DNA from: Dendrolimus kikuchii
Taxonomy: Eukaryota; Arthropoda; Insecta; Lepidoptera; Lasiocampidae
Assembly: GCA_019925095.2 (NCBI GenBank)
Contig: CM034397.1
Span: 7,459,763 to 7,523,762 of the forward strand
DNA: 64,000 nucleotides
Reading direction: 5' to 3'
This document shows, in pieces, positions 35,671 through 47,727 of the stretch. The position numbers and the translations under genes are program-made. Position 1 is the first letter of the stretch. The number at the start of each line of letters is the position of its first letter. The notes beneath the pieces were generated by a model. The model saw only the letters and a list, made by a program, of their open reading frames with translations. It ran no database searches and was not told the origin of the DNA.

Positions 35671-36404
35671 TTATAAACTATGCGCTCTAAATACCGACCC
35701 ACTATTAAATATGTAAGAAAGAAACTATGAATTGTAGACAATATAATAACGTAATAGTTAATTAACTTTAACATTAGTACAACTATAATTTTTGATAAGT
35801 AAAAAATATTTAGCTTCAAATAATTGCAATTAAAATCTTATAACAAAATATTTTTATTTTCTAAAACAGATTAAGGCAAGACGGTTATAAGATTTTTAAC
35901 TTCGGCTAGTAATCTTATTTCAGGAAAACACAGCGTATTAGTGAGTTTCATATTTCAGTAATCTTGGGAATGTTAGCCTACAGGTTCTTTGATAATATTT
36001 TTCTTTACCATTAAAACGGTGACTGTAATTAAGTTGTGAACCGAATTTGAAAATATAATCTTAAACCATATTAGCCTGATTACAAAAATAGACTTGCAAT
36101 ATAAATAATAATAAATAAGTACATAAATACACACATCGTAAGATATTAAGCTAAATAAGTTACATTTGTCCTTAATAACGGACAACTCTGGTACCAATTT
36201 CAGATGACCAAAACAAAAGAACTAATCTGTTATTTCTTCTGTTTTACACTTCTAAGTTTAGCACCACCGGTATTATTTTAGTCTGCTGTGAATTGAACCT
36301 GAAACTTAGAGATCCTTTGAACAAAGTAAACCGATACTTAGGTTACAAAGGCCGTCAAATATTTATTGTTAGAACAATATTTTTTTTCCGTCATGATAAG
36401 TTAT

Positions 36405-36526
36405 ACATACATACATAACTTCACGCCAGTTCCCTTGCGGGGTAGGCACGAACAACAGAGTGCCATTTAGGCTTATTCTTACACACCTCACTTGCCTCTT
36501 TGACATTCATAAGTTGATGATTCATA
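36405..36526 (-). mobile_element. RTE fragment unique to unit 2, 13-bp target duplication
   Basis: ACATACATACATAACTTCAC and the rest of the family R 3' end, truncated after GACATTCATAAG. CATGATAAGTTAT flanks it at 36392-36404 and 36527-36539. In unit 1 the site (near 30780) is empty and has one copy of that target. The insertion is therefore younger than the split between the units. Confidence 0.85.
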
Positions 36527-37563
36527 CATGATAAGTTATGATACTATAATAATATATACTGTGCCTATTTTCGTCACTCCCATGTGGAATTCTAGCTAGG
36601 CGTGATCCTCACGTACCTGGAACGTGCTCCGCTCCGTAACAACACGTAGGAATGTTTTCCAACTAAGCAGCACAAGTGCACTCATTAAATACATTATTCA
36701 ACTATTCGAGCTATGTCCGTGCTGGCTATACTACTCATTTCCTCATTTCCATTAACGACGATTCATGATTCTCCTTTAGGGGTGCATATGACTTGTGAGG
36801 AAAAGCTACACCTGTATTTAAATGAGTTTAATTACTAGCGCTTTTGACGCGGTTCCATTTGTAAAAAAGTGGATTCCGTATCTCACGACAATCTTTAGAT
36901 TTTCTACATGTAATGAAAATTAATATAATTATGTATTTCAAAATTGGATATTACAGATTACTAATTGAAAGTCATGAGTCTAACAGCACTTCTAAAGCAA
37001 TTTGGTTATTCTAAAAGGATTTAAAAAATCTTGATTAAAAAAAAATTGCTTTCACCTTAATTTTTTATCTACTCCTCTTTCAGATAAACCAGAGATGTCA
37101 GGCAGGGTCTTTGTTATTTTTTTGTATCTGTTTTTATAATATTATCGTTTATTATTATCGTTTTATTTATTACAAAAACATACATTTTTTGCAAGATTTT
37201 CGGTCTTAATATTTACATTTTCTTATAACCAATTTTACTATCTATAGATATGTACTTATATATATACTCGTATTTTTACACGTTTTACGCTATTTTCTTA
37301 CTCTACTCTTTTACTAGTTACATTGTTTTTTATTACAGTCTTAGCACTAATATGATATTTATTTATTTAAATACATTTTATTCTACCTGCTTGTATATGT
37401 AATATACAAGTTGTATTTTATTTATCCTTGATTCTTAAGACTTCTTACTATATTTACGATTTTAATGCTGTATGTAGGATTTTCTCTCTATTCTCAGAAT
37501 ACAGGGCTTTACAAGATTTTTGTTACTTTTACACACAATTAAAATCGTTTATTACGGCGTGGG

Positions 37564-37601
37564 CTAACAATAAAGTATGCTACCCTATACTTTATTGTTA
37601 G
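37564..37601. repeat. 15-bp hairpin, unit 2 copy
   Basis: Same exact arms and loop as 31814-31851. Confidence 0.75.
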
Positions 37602-38621
37602 TGCACAGGTACATCGTTTTTCACGACCAAAACCAAGCATTTCTTGGGCCTATCTGTCTTACCTGGCAGAGACAGCAAAGCTAGCCATATCGCAGTATAT
37701 ATATGTTTCCCGCAGATTCTCTTAAAACGTGGTCGTACTAGTTTAGAAGAGTCTCTTGCAGTTTATCTACTACTAGCTTTTGCCCACGGCTTCGCTCGCT
37801 TTTATGTAGATTTTGTCAATCAATTCAAATTTTTTCTACTGCTCGTGTACACTATTTACGTTTTTTTCTTTTGCTATGCTATGTCCTGGATATGAAGACT
37901 GTTGCAATAACTAGAGCTTCTAGCCGTCCGTGCTATTACTTAATATATTATCACAGTTTTATTTTTGTATCCAGACTGCTGTGACTTATTAACGTACGAT
38001 TAACGCTGTAGTTTAAACCCGTACAATTTCACAAGTTTAAAACTTTATTAACTACTTAAATTTACATTTTGGATGTTCCTTTTAATTAGTTTTGTTTTGA
38101 AATTTTGTTTAAAATGTCATATTTCGTCAAATTATGTTATAAGTATTTTTAATATTACTTCATCCAAGCAAATAGACTTGTGCCATAAAGTAATTATTAA
38201 GCAATTAATTTGCATTTTTACTCTACGAATAAAAGTTATTTAATAATTGGTTACATAATCACTAAGCCAGTTAGGGGGGTTTCCTCCGCCTAGATGACCG
38301 TTATAGGGTTGGAGATTGAGTACTGCCCCTTGGATCCTGGCTCTGCAATGAATATGCGCTCATTTTTATTTAATATTTATAAACTAGCTATGTCCGCGAG
38401 TTTGCTTGCGCGGAACTTTGGCAAAATATTTTTTGTTTAACCTTAAACAATAGTTTCCTTCACGTGATTCTAATCATTCTTAACAGTTCTTTGACAGGCA
38501 GCCCCTAATTTTATTCAGATTTTCTCTGTTACTATGACTACAAGTTGAACGACGTAATAACTGTAATGAAAATTTAAGATAAGCAAGTCTTTAATTTATT
38601 ATAATTATATAATTTATAATT

Positions 38622-38816
38622 ACATACATACATACATACATAACTTCACGCCAGTTCCCTTGCGGGGTAGGCACGAACAACAGAGTGCCATTTAGGCTTA
38701 TTCTTACACACCTCACTTGCCTCTTTGACATTCATAACTCTTGTCATGCACGCTCGTCTGTTCTTAAGGCTTCTGACATCACCTTCTGCTAGTACACGAT
38801 CAATTTGATCATGGAA
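38622..38816 (-). mobile_element. RTE fragment unique to unit 2, no target duplication
   Basis: ATGT-type tail, the conserved 3' end, and truncation after TTGATCATGGAA. Compared with unit 1 (32861-32880) the insertion replaces GTTA (32872-32875) and makes no target duplication. A twin-priming or repair-type insertion with a small deletion fits. Confidence 0.8.
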
Positions 38817-39283
38817 GTGAATATTCTAGTTTGCTACAAAATAAAACAAAAATCAAAGCTAGAAATTTGTTGCCAGCTTGCTGACGTCATTACTGAAGTA
38901 GTTTGTACTGCATTTCCGCTACTATTTCGAACAATGTTGAACGTTTCACCAGCTTTTCACATTGTTTTGGCCTTAAAATTATTTTTCAGATTCTGTATTA
39001 CATAACTTAGATATATCTTATATTTTTTGATTGATGAATAAATAGAATTCTATGGAGTATTTAAATAAGAGAGAAATATAAAATTGCAACCCCTCTCCTA
39101 TAGAACAGTAAAATTTGGTCCTTAGAAATATTGTACTTAATTTAAATCTAATAATATACCTGTTTTAAACCCACTTCAAATTCTCTTTAAAATAAAATGG
39201 AATTAACAAATATTGATGATATGGGACATTTCTGCCGTCCTGAATTATATTATATTATTTCGAACAAAGTACTGGAAAATACT

Positions 39284-39361
39284 CGGTCCCCTAAAATGAG
39301 ATCAATTTTTTAATATAGGTGGGGACTTGTATTAAAAAATTGAACTCATTTTAGGGGACCG
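39284..39361. repeat. Inverted repeat, unit 2 version
   Basis: Arms of about 35 bp (CGGTCCCCTAAAATGAG...) close on a very short loop near GGGGA. Compare with 33339-33440. Confidence 0.7.
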
Positions 39362-39675
39362 CACCGATGAGGTTTAATGTACTACGTACTACAGAAGGCT
39401 AGGTAAATAGCTTATTTGAAAACTCCTTGTGGTCCATGGACAAGAACTCGCTTGGTTTACGCCGGGCTGTAATCAATACTTTACGTGTTTGAGCGAAAAG
39501 TAACTATTAAAAAAATCCTTCATGTGTACTAAGGTACTGTTCAGACCACTCAAAAAACTCAAATAGAAGTTAATTGGTAACTATTTACCGGTAAGTTTAT
39601 TGTATTCTCGATACAACATCTTATTTTAATTAAATTTTATCCATTTTAACTTGTCTCAACGCGTCATCGCTTTAG

Positions 39676-41428
39676 CCATGTTCAAGCGAATTTAAAATAT
39701 ACTCTCTGAGCGATTTAGCGTTAATCTCATCTCTGGTTTGAAATGTTCTTAGACTTTTCGCAAAAGCGTATCAAAGCGGATTACGCTCTTAGCAATAAAC
39801 ACAAATATTTAAATAATCGTAACATTTACTGGTCATTTCGCTCACCTTGTAAGATAATAAAGCATTTCCCAGCTCTGCTACCGATTAAAAAGTAATTTTC
39901 TCGCTGTATAACAAAAGAAACCCGAATAAAATACGAAAACAAAGCTCATAAACAGGGTGCAGGAAGTCGGTAGGGCAATTTATCTTCCTTTAAACAACAC
40001 GAAATAATTAACTAAAAGGCAAAAGTGTTAGCCGGCGGTTAAAGCTTTTTATTATCGAATCTGCATTTCAAATTAACTAAAATTGTAAAGGCTAAAGTAA
40101 TATTCAAATGAAAATAGTTTTCTTGGTTTAATGTCCAATTTTCAAGAATCAATAAGTTCAGCATATAAACATACAACAAAACATGCATGTTAGTGTTAAG
40201 AAAATCTTTATGCAAAATAAAGTAACGGCTAAAGTAATATAGAATAGAATCTAAATCAGCGAGAAAATAGTTTGAAAAAATCCTTCTTTACTCATAGAAG
40301 TCACTCTTCGTCTCGGATTAATGTATTATTATTGCGTATATAGCTGGATATACGAATAAAAGACCGCCTCACCCGCAGTTTTGGACCTACGTCCAATTTC
40401 ATTGACGTAGAATCGAATTTTGGCAGTCGCAGCTTAAGAAGTTCTATTACAAAAAAAAGGAAATTGATAATACCAATCCTAAATAAATCCGACATATCGT
40501 AGAAATTGGAAAATCACCAGCAATATTACGCTTATAAGTTGACATCAATAGCAATTTTAGACCAAAATAAACGTTTGTGAATACATAGCCATCTAGCCGA
40601 TCCTAAATAACTAAGACAAATGCAAAAAAATACTTTTGTCAGGTTTGTAGCATCACATTACCTACAGGCCCAGAAATCCGGCACAAGTAATTAAAGAAGT
40701 ATTGAAGTGGTTTTAATCAGTATTCGGTAATTACTACAAGTTTCATACTACTCTATTGCTGGACCTTAGATATGTCACCAAAAATAGATAACCTCCGAAA
40801 TAGATAAGCTCTTTATGAGTAACAAATATATCTTTTTCATACATTATCATTTCGCTCGTCAATATGTGTGATGTATTTCGAAAACATGTAATAAATACAC
40901 AAATAATGTAATATCAAAAAGAAATTCGATTAACCCTTCTGCTCGGGGTCACTGAATTCCGCCATTTCCGTTTCCTTTGTGGTGGTTGGTATCGTCTGGG
41001 CGTTCATCATATACTAACTTTATGAGGCCATGTAGGCTACAGACTATTTGCTGTTTCAAGTTATATCCTTAATTGAATCTATACTTGTCTTTTTAGAAAT
41101 AAATAGTTATGACATGAAAGATCACTCAACAAATGTACACTACACATGTGTACAGAAGCATAGATTTGGATTTGAAACGCCAAACTCGCAAAGACTGACC
41201 CAAGCTCTCATAGACCTATCCCTACAACACCGTTGGCTAACTACGTTATGTGATCTGTGACTGATAATTTAAAAGCAAATTCGGTCCGACCAGCCATAGT
41301 AGGGCCTAGGATAACTGTTACCGAAACCAGTAATGACGAACACATAAGTATAATACATACAATACATAAATGGGTGGTGTCCAAATTGCGTGCAACTTTA
41401 CCTCACTGGATGGTAGTGTAAGTGGCAA
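39676..41428. other. AT-rich non-coding right flank of the duplication
   Basis: Small open frames at 40301-40495 and 41048-41260 show no motif. No repeat copy recognised. Confidence 0.5.
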
Positions 41429-41791
41429 GGGCCCAATTCTGCTACTTTAATATCTGGGCGTTGCCGTTAAAGAAAGTATATATTTTTCAAGATATTCAAA
41501 ATACGATTCCCTTGCGATAATGTCAAAATTCCTATTCTACTTAATCCACAAAATAAAAGCCAATTCTGCAAATTGGTATTACGATTTGCAGAAATGGCTT
41601 TAGTCGAAATGAATACTGAAAAACTAATAAAAAATTTAAACATTTGTTTGGCGAGCTTTTGCTTACAAATATTTATAAATGTGGAGTGACGTGCCACGGG
41701 CACGTGATTGATATTAACATAATATCAAAATCATCCTGACCTACGTCTGAGACGATAGTTTCTGGCGGTGGTCATAGCAAAATTGGGCCCC
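41429..41791 (+). mobile_element. MITE-like family C, copy 2
   Basis: GGGCCCAATTCTGCTA at the left and AGCAAAATTGGGCCCC at the right form inverted ends of about 16 bp. The interior matches 16833-17183, including GTGACGTGCCACGGGCACG. The ends are better preserved here than in copy 1. Confidence 0.65.
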
Positions 41792-42382
41792 TGCTCTCTG
41801 ATCTCTCGAAGAGTCGATTGCGCATTTTGAAAACTGTTTGTTTAGCTCATGGCCTCAAGACCTGATGGTCCAAGCGTTTCAACAGAAACGAATTAGATAA
41901 TTTAATACATCCTTATATAACGGTATTACGTAACTGAATGTCCTGGAACACAGAAAAGGTTCCCTTTCTTACATAATTAAATTGTAATTTTTGCGACGTC
42001 TTTAAATTCTTTGAATAAGAAATGTAGACAGTCTTAGTATTTACATTTGTTTTCACAAAATTATGTTTAATTCAAATAATGTGGTCCTGCGAGACATTTT
42101 AAAAACTGCGTCATAATGAATGAAAACACTTTATTGTTCACCAAAAATGAAAACTACGGTTCTTAAAAAATAGGTATCACAAAAGGCGGCCTTATCGCTT
42201 AAAGCGACTTCTTCCAGGTAAACTCCTCATCATAAATCTTCGTATGTTTATAGCTAAAAGAGCTATCCCATTTTCTAGGATAAAAAATATCCCATATTCA
42301 TCAGTATTAACAAAAGTACTATAGTTTAAAGTTACACGGTTATTTAGGCTATTGTTTAATCAGGTATGGAAAAATCTTTTTT
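41792..42382. other. AT-rich non-coding stretch
   Basis: No recognised gene or element. Confidence 0.5.
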
Positions 42383-42692
42383 TTATTACAAGAGTTCAGC
42401 AGATAGGCAGACGGCCCACCTGATGGAAAGCGGTTACTGTCGCCTATGGCCATTTACAACATCAAAGGTGCTACCAATGTGCTGCCGCTCTCTAAAGGGA
42501 AACTGAAACCTGGCCACTAATTCCAGAACATAACTCAACGTTGTTATAGCGGCATACTCTCGACCAGGGATGGTAGCCATCCAGACGAGCAAATACCCTA
42601 CCACCTAGTTGTGAGTTGTTTTGTCGCCTCTTACAACAGGACGCTCGGCCGAAGGAAATTGTATTCTTTCTCCGTTCCTGCACGGATAAAAG
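42383..42692 (+). repeat. Family B, near full-length copy
   Basis: GAGTTCAGCAGATAGGCAGA through GTGCTGCCGCTCTCTAAAGG, GGGATGGTAGCCATCCAGAC, GTCGCCTCTTACAACAGG and TTCTTTCTCCGTTCCTGCAC. The 92-codon minus-strand frame here is a by-product of the repeat. Confidence 0.7.
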
Positions 42693-44356
42693 TTGGCGTA
42701 GAAGTATTTGTTCTAGAATAGCAGACTTAGTACGTAACGTAATACACGTACTCTTGCTTTGTAAAAGCATGAATCGTCTCCAAACTCTGAGGTAGAATGG
42801 GCCTATTCAAATGCGTACGGGGGTGGAATATAGGCCTCCAAACACCCCCCAAAGACTCTGTCCGCTGATATTGCCGTGAAGACATCTGCGGCCATCCGCA
42901 AAACCCAATTTAATGCTTCACCAAATCTGGACGTAATAAATGGAAAAGAATAATGGAACAACAATGATGAAATATTAATAATACCCGTCTAAACCGATTT
43001 TGGTTATAGTGATTACTATTTTTTTCCCTTCTAATGAACATGGTTGTCAGGGATTTACTATAACTTGTTTTATATTTATATTTTTCTTTTATTCTGAACT
43101 TAGACGAATAACGTAATTATTATTGGTCTAAGATTCTGAATTAGTATCATCTCTTTTTATATAATTAGCGTATATTTCTTTATAATTTATTTTACTGTAC
43201 TTGTGTTGGTTTACGTATTTCTTACATACAGGCTATGTTAGACTTATTTTACGAGTTTATGCATCTTAATAATAAAACGCGCTTCTACTATACGCATATC
43301 CTTATGTAAATATTTAAGGCATATCCTATCTATCATTTGTTTTTCAGCTTACTACTTAATATCTTGCTCTTAAAATTGCAAGTGTCCTTATCCATCAGAA
43401 ACAAATCAAAAAAATTGTATGCATACTAAATTCAACTACAGAACATTTTTTCAAGGCAAGTATAAATTAAAATTAATTAAAAAGTTTACTCTTATAGCAT
43501 TTGTACACCGCTTCGCAATGCGTATTGCTGTTTTAAGTCTTAAGATTAATTATATTACCAATATAATTGTGGCTCCCGTTTTGCAAATCATGGTTTGTTA
43601 TTATCAAAAGTGACACAATTTTACAACAAAAATAAGTGAGGTTATGTTTATAAAATAAAATAAAATAAGACCTCCGGACCTTAGGGGTTGTAGTAGGGGT
43701 AAGTATTCCTCTCTCCTGTCCACTACGCCCACCCACAACTTAAAATTTGTGTATTAGATTGTAAAGTCGCAGTCTTAGCTAACACAGCTACGGAACCCAA
43801 ATAGGCCAGAAATATTATGTTCAATAATATATTCTAATACTTTACAGTGTATGAATAGAACAACATATGGAAATACTGACGCAGCCGTTCTAGCTCATAA
43901 AAGAGTCAGAAACTGCGGGACCTCCCTCTATAATCTACATGTGGAATATTAAATAACTTCAAAACTGGGTCATATCATATTCAAACGACAAATTAAAGTC
44001 GCTCGGCTAGTGGTCTTTGTATTTTAAATTATCTGTTGTCTCCACATATTACTGGAATGTTGCTGTTTGAACAGTAAGTATTTTCATTTTATACTAAACC
44101 CTTTTAGAATCTTCCGTTTGCGAGAATTTCGAATCCATATCATGCACAATTGTTTCGATTTTCCGGGATAACAGAATTTCAGTGATAAATCTTGTTTATA
44201 TTATAGATAAAAATACAGCTACGGTTGAGCTTCTACATTTTATAGACACAGACAGTACCATGGGACACCATACTTGTCTAAGGTCCATTGGCGGGTACGT
44301 TAAGACCAATTATTTTATCTAATGTTACAAAGCTGGTTGGGGCCTCGAATGCGGGT
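42693..44356. other. Non-coding stretch
   Basis: A GC-richer patch at 42790-42910 and another at 43670-43740 have no recognisable frame or repeat partner. The rest is AT-rich. Confidence 0.45.
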
Positions 44357-44373
44357 ACCTCTCGGTAATGTGC

Positions 44374-45167
44374 TTTTTTGTTTTTTTTGTTAAGCTGGGG
44401 GAATACATTTCGTATCATACTGGGTCCTTTGTGGGGGTTAGACCTTAAGCATCGAGATTAAGCGCCGCACAGCGTGTGTGGGGACTGGTATAATCGTTTC
44501 CAAATACTCCGCTAAACCTGAATTGGAAGAAAATGAGGTCTTGAGCGAAGCTACACCGATATTTGTCCGCGCATCAAAGCTTGGATCACTCCGGGAATCA
44601 GAGTGACCCACTTAACCAGCAGAGGTTAGAACCATCGCATTCCCAAATGCATATACCTACAGACCCCTGCAATGGAATCACGGGAGGAGATTTTGCGCAT
44701 CGGCCCTACTATGGCCTCGAGCTCGAATCTCTGAGGTTGCCATGCTGTGTATTCGGACAGCGTATGGAACGCAATGTCTTGTGCGCCGCACTCGCGGCAT
44801 TGAGGGGAAGACAGACATCCTACGATCTGAGGCAAATACTTATTGAAGCACCCGCACCCCGTAAGTATCTGCGTCATCTTAAAGATCAAAATCCGGCGGG
44901 TCCACGCGATCCATTCCTGCAGATTGGGACGAACTGCCTCTACCGTATCAATGCCAGCCTCAGGAGATTCTAAATTTCTTTGCCAAGTTTGGACCATGAT
45001 TGCGTTTTCCCGCATCTTGAACGCCTCTAACTCTGCCCGGCAATAGACCAGGCTTCTAGCGAGGGCATCCTGTTGGGAGCATCGCGCCTTGGTAAGCACC
45101 TTCGCTTGGAGAAGCCACAGCGGATCTCCGGTCAAGAGTGTCGCCGCCGTCCACGACACCGTAGGTA
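44374..45167 (-). mobile_element. 5'-truncated R1-clade LINE with 17-bp target duplication
   Basis: ACCTCTCGGTAATGTGC flanks the unit at 44357-44373 and 45168-45184. A T-rich run at 44374-44388 is the poly(A) tail of the minus strand. The element starts, on the minus strand, inside the ORF2 C-terminal region and continues through about 250 bp of 3' sequence. The coding part is described separately. Confidence 0.75.
44690..45167 (-). pseudogene. R1-clade ORF2 C-terminal remnant
   Basis: Translation gives SWTAATLLTGDPLWLLQAKV, SQQDALARSLVYCRAELEAF, TQILTGCGCFNKYLPQIVGC and RECGAQDIAFHTLSEYTAWQ. These line up one for one with the C-terminus of ORF2 at 60663-63839 (SRTAATLLAGDPPWHLQADV, TQILTGHGCFDKYLCRIVGC, RQCGALDTALHTLVECAAWA). 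The zinc-finger Cys that follows HTLVE in the intact copy is Tyr here, so the finger is broken. Residues upstream of this point in the open frame come from flanking DNA. Confidence 0.85.
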
Positions 45168-45184
45168 ACCTCTCGGTAATGTGC

Positions 45185-46907
45185 GTGGGAACCACCATCG
45201 ATTCATGCATATTCATTAAAAAGGATTAAATATCTGATAGATAACCAAAGCTTTAGAGGATCTTATCCTAAAGCTGGAAGGAAGAAGAATCAAAGCTTTA
45301 AGGTTTACTAGTACACTATAATGAATAAGTACTTGACAATATGTAAACTATTTTTTAAATGTTATTGAAATAAAGTTAGTGACACAGGTATTAAATTAAA
45401 TTTCTCTTATAGCATATAACCTTTGCTTGTATGTCAAAGATTTATATGACGACGGTAACATCACTACTTATAAATATTTATTACGTAAAATGCAACTTTA
45501 AAAATAGCGTTGTAAGAGTATACTCTCTATGAACCTTAAAGGCAACATTCATTTATTATTTATGAAAATATATTCAATTTTCATGATTGTTAAGCATAAT
45601 TGAAACTTTTAAGGAATTTGAACCGATTGTGAAATATTATTTATTCTGACGTTTTGGACTCTTTCCAGTTAACGTCATCCTCCTTGAGTTAAATCCTGGT
45701 TTCGTTTGGAGCGTCTACTTCAGAACCTACATATATATGCCCTTTACACCCAGCTGACTTCTGTGAAACTTGATTGTACCATATAGGCGCATCTCTTAGT
45801 ACGTCTGCTATGTCACAGACATGTAAGTTGCCGCGGATGCGGAAGTTCCTAACTTTCCAGTAAACGTATCTTTAGGGAGTCTCCATACTAGCCGGATTCA
45901 GTAAATATAATTCAAAAAGAGCTTTGCACCTACAACAGAAGAAGAGCGTTAGTAATTTTTTTACCAGCTCAATGCTCCATATCGATCCAGAACGATATAA
46001 CTGACGTCCTTGTCGTAAACGTAAAGTGCCAATTAGTAAGGGGCTCGCTTAGTGATTAAAGCGCTTCAGCATAATAAATAGGCATATTCTCTAATTTAGC
46101 AAAATTAGATTATACTAATGTTTTGAATTCGTTTCTAAATAACCTGTGGAAACACCACCAGTGTGAACGAGACGTTTTGCCTTCACGTTCCTTCTGCATA
46201 TGGCAGAGCTGTAGAATGCACTGAGTCCGTGTTTCCCGAAAAGTAGCAATCCGAATGTCTGAATAGATATAAAACCTGGATAAGCATGCATCGACCGCGT
46301 CATCGTTAAACATTATGAGTAATTGTGATCAAAACGCGAACCTATTTATCATAAAAAATAAACATCATTGTATGAAAAATACTTAATGTATTTCGTGACT
46401 AAATTTATTTAGGCAATAAAAAATTGATACGTTATTATAAAGTACTGAGCGAACAGAGCCACGTGTACGCCTCGTAAAATACAATGCTACAATTCGTATA
46501 ACAAGGATGATTTATTTCTCGTCTTGAAATTATTCTCATTACAGTTCCAAATTTCGTAGACGCACGTGACGCTCCTCAAGACACGGTAGCAACATGGCCG
46601 GGAAATTAATTTCCTTACTTTTTTCTTAGATAAGTTGCTCTCCTTAGAGAATAAACATAAATTCGTCTAAATTCATAAATTTAATAATTAATTTCTTTCG
46701 TGTAAGGAAAACAATTTGCATAGAAACTAACTTCTGTGTTGCTAATTTAGTAAATAAGAAATATTTTATATACATAAGTATATAATTTAGTACAGAAGAT
46801 GAACATTACGTTTGATAATCGATTAGTAAAAGATGATGCTCTGAATAGGTCCTGAACCCTACATGACTAAACTTTTCTCTCATTTTTGATGTTTTATTAT
46901 AAAAATA
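45185..46907. other. AT-rich non-coding stretch
   Basis: No gene recognised. Short minus-strand frames at 46110-46313 overlap each other and have no motif. Confidence 0.5.
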
Positions 46908-47105
46908 CTAGCTATCCCGGAAGACATTGCCCTACCCTGAAGAAAGAAAATTTAAAGTCCGATTGCAGCGCCACCTAATGGATCCAATTGTGAATCTAAA
47001 CTATTCTCGAACCCACCTGAAAACATAAAAAATTTCATCGAATTCGGTCCAGTCGTTTAAGAGGAGTTCCGTCACATACATACGCATAGAAAAAAATATA
47101 TATAA
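46908..47105 (+). repeat. ACTAGC-family repeat, diverged
   Basis: ACTAGCTATCCCGGAAGACA, GATTGCAGCGCCACCTAATG and AATTCGGTCCAGTCGTTTAA follow the same order as 26186-26400, ending in an A/TA-rich tail. Confidence 0.65.
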
Positions 47106-47342
47106 AATTTTTCTTTTGGAACAAATAAATGAATGTTAAAATAAATATATGTTATATAAGAAAATGTGAAGCAGTGAGGGTACACAGCTTGTGGCCAAAT
47201 CTATAGTCTATTTGAAATAGAACGATATGGGAGAAATTACTTAAATAGGGAATTCTATCATCATCATGATTCTAGGTATATGATTATTATTAATTAATAA
47301 CAGGATTATATATATTTTTAATTAATTATAAGCAATATTTAC

Positions 47343-47480
47343 TTTAAACTCTTTTACAGTGCAGGCTGTCAAACTCTGGAATGCGTTGCCTCTTACTGTC
47401 AGAGAGGCCAAAACATTACCTACATTTCGGAACTCACTTAGAAAGTACTATCTGTCTTTAAATAAATATGTCTAATATGT
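47343..47480 (+). pseudogene. CR1/Jockey-like LINE C-terminal fragment
   Basis: The plus frame reads AVKLWNALPLTVREAKTLPT then FRNSLRKYYLSLNKYV and a stop (TAA at about 47473). LWNxLP followed by an IR/VR segment and FxxxLRKYL is the usual C-terminal end of CR1-, Daphne- or Jockey-type ORF2 proteins. Only about 40 codons remain, followed by AT-rich 3' sequence. The upstream polymerase is absent. Confidence 0.6.
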
Positions 47481-47727
47481 TAAATATTTACTTATTTATC
47501 TATTGTAATATATAAGTATGTTAATATAAAATGCTTGTCGCATATAATGTTAACAAATATATTTATGTAGATTATTTTGCATATTAAATTATATTTATAT
47601 ATGTGTTAAACTTATAAATTAGTGTAATTATGTGTATTTAAATTGTACAGTCCTATCTTTTTTCTGCTCCACCTACATCGCCAGATTAGTTGAAAATTTC
47701 TTTTAAGCTGGGTTGCCTCTAAGACCT

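Larger units (their letters stand above)
33751..39675 (+). repeat. Tandem duplication, unit 2 (5925 bp)
   Basis: Direct repeat of 28026-33750. It starts CAGAAAATGAACC immediately after GCTTTAG of unit 1 and ends at GCTTTAG (39675), followed by CCATGTTCAAGC. The only overlap at the breakpoint is a single C. Unit 2 has two extra RTE insertions (36405-36526, 38622-38816) and lacks about 120 bp of unit 1. Divergence is very low in the first 1.6 kb, higher around 35870-37420, low again to about 38600. Confidence 0.95.

Noticed and set aside
35523..35819. 98-codon minus-strand frame rich in Tyr and Ile
   Set aside because: It runs through a (TA)n microsatellite; the counterpart in the other duplicate differs in length, so it is not a gene.
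30364..36197. 74-codon minus-strand frame present in both duplicated units (30364-30588 and 35973-36197)
   Set aside because: Conservation is explained by the duplication; no motif, and changes are not concentrated at third positions.
31894..37895. 83-codon frames at 31894-32145 and 37644-37895
   Set aside because: They cross an ACTAGC-family repeat end and are shared only because of the duplication.
44563..44973. 136-codon plus-strand frame
   Set aside because: Lies opposite the R1-clade ORF2 remnant, whose minus-strand frame matches the intact element.
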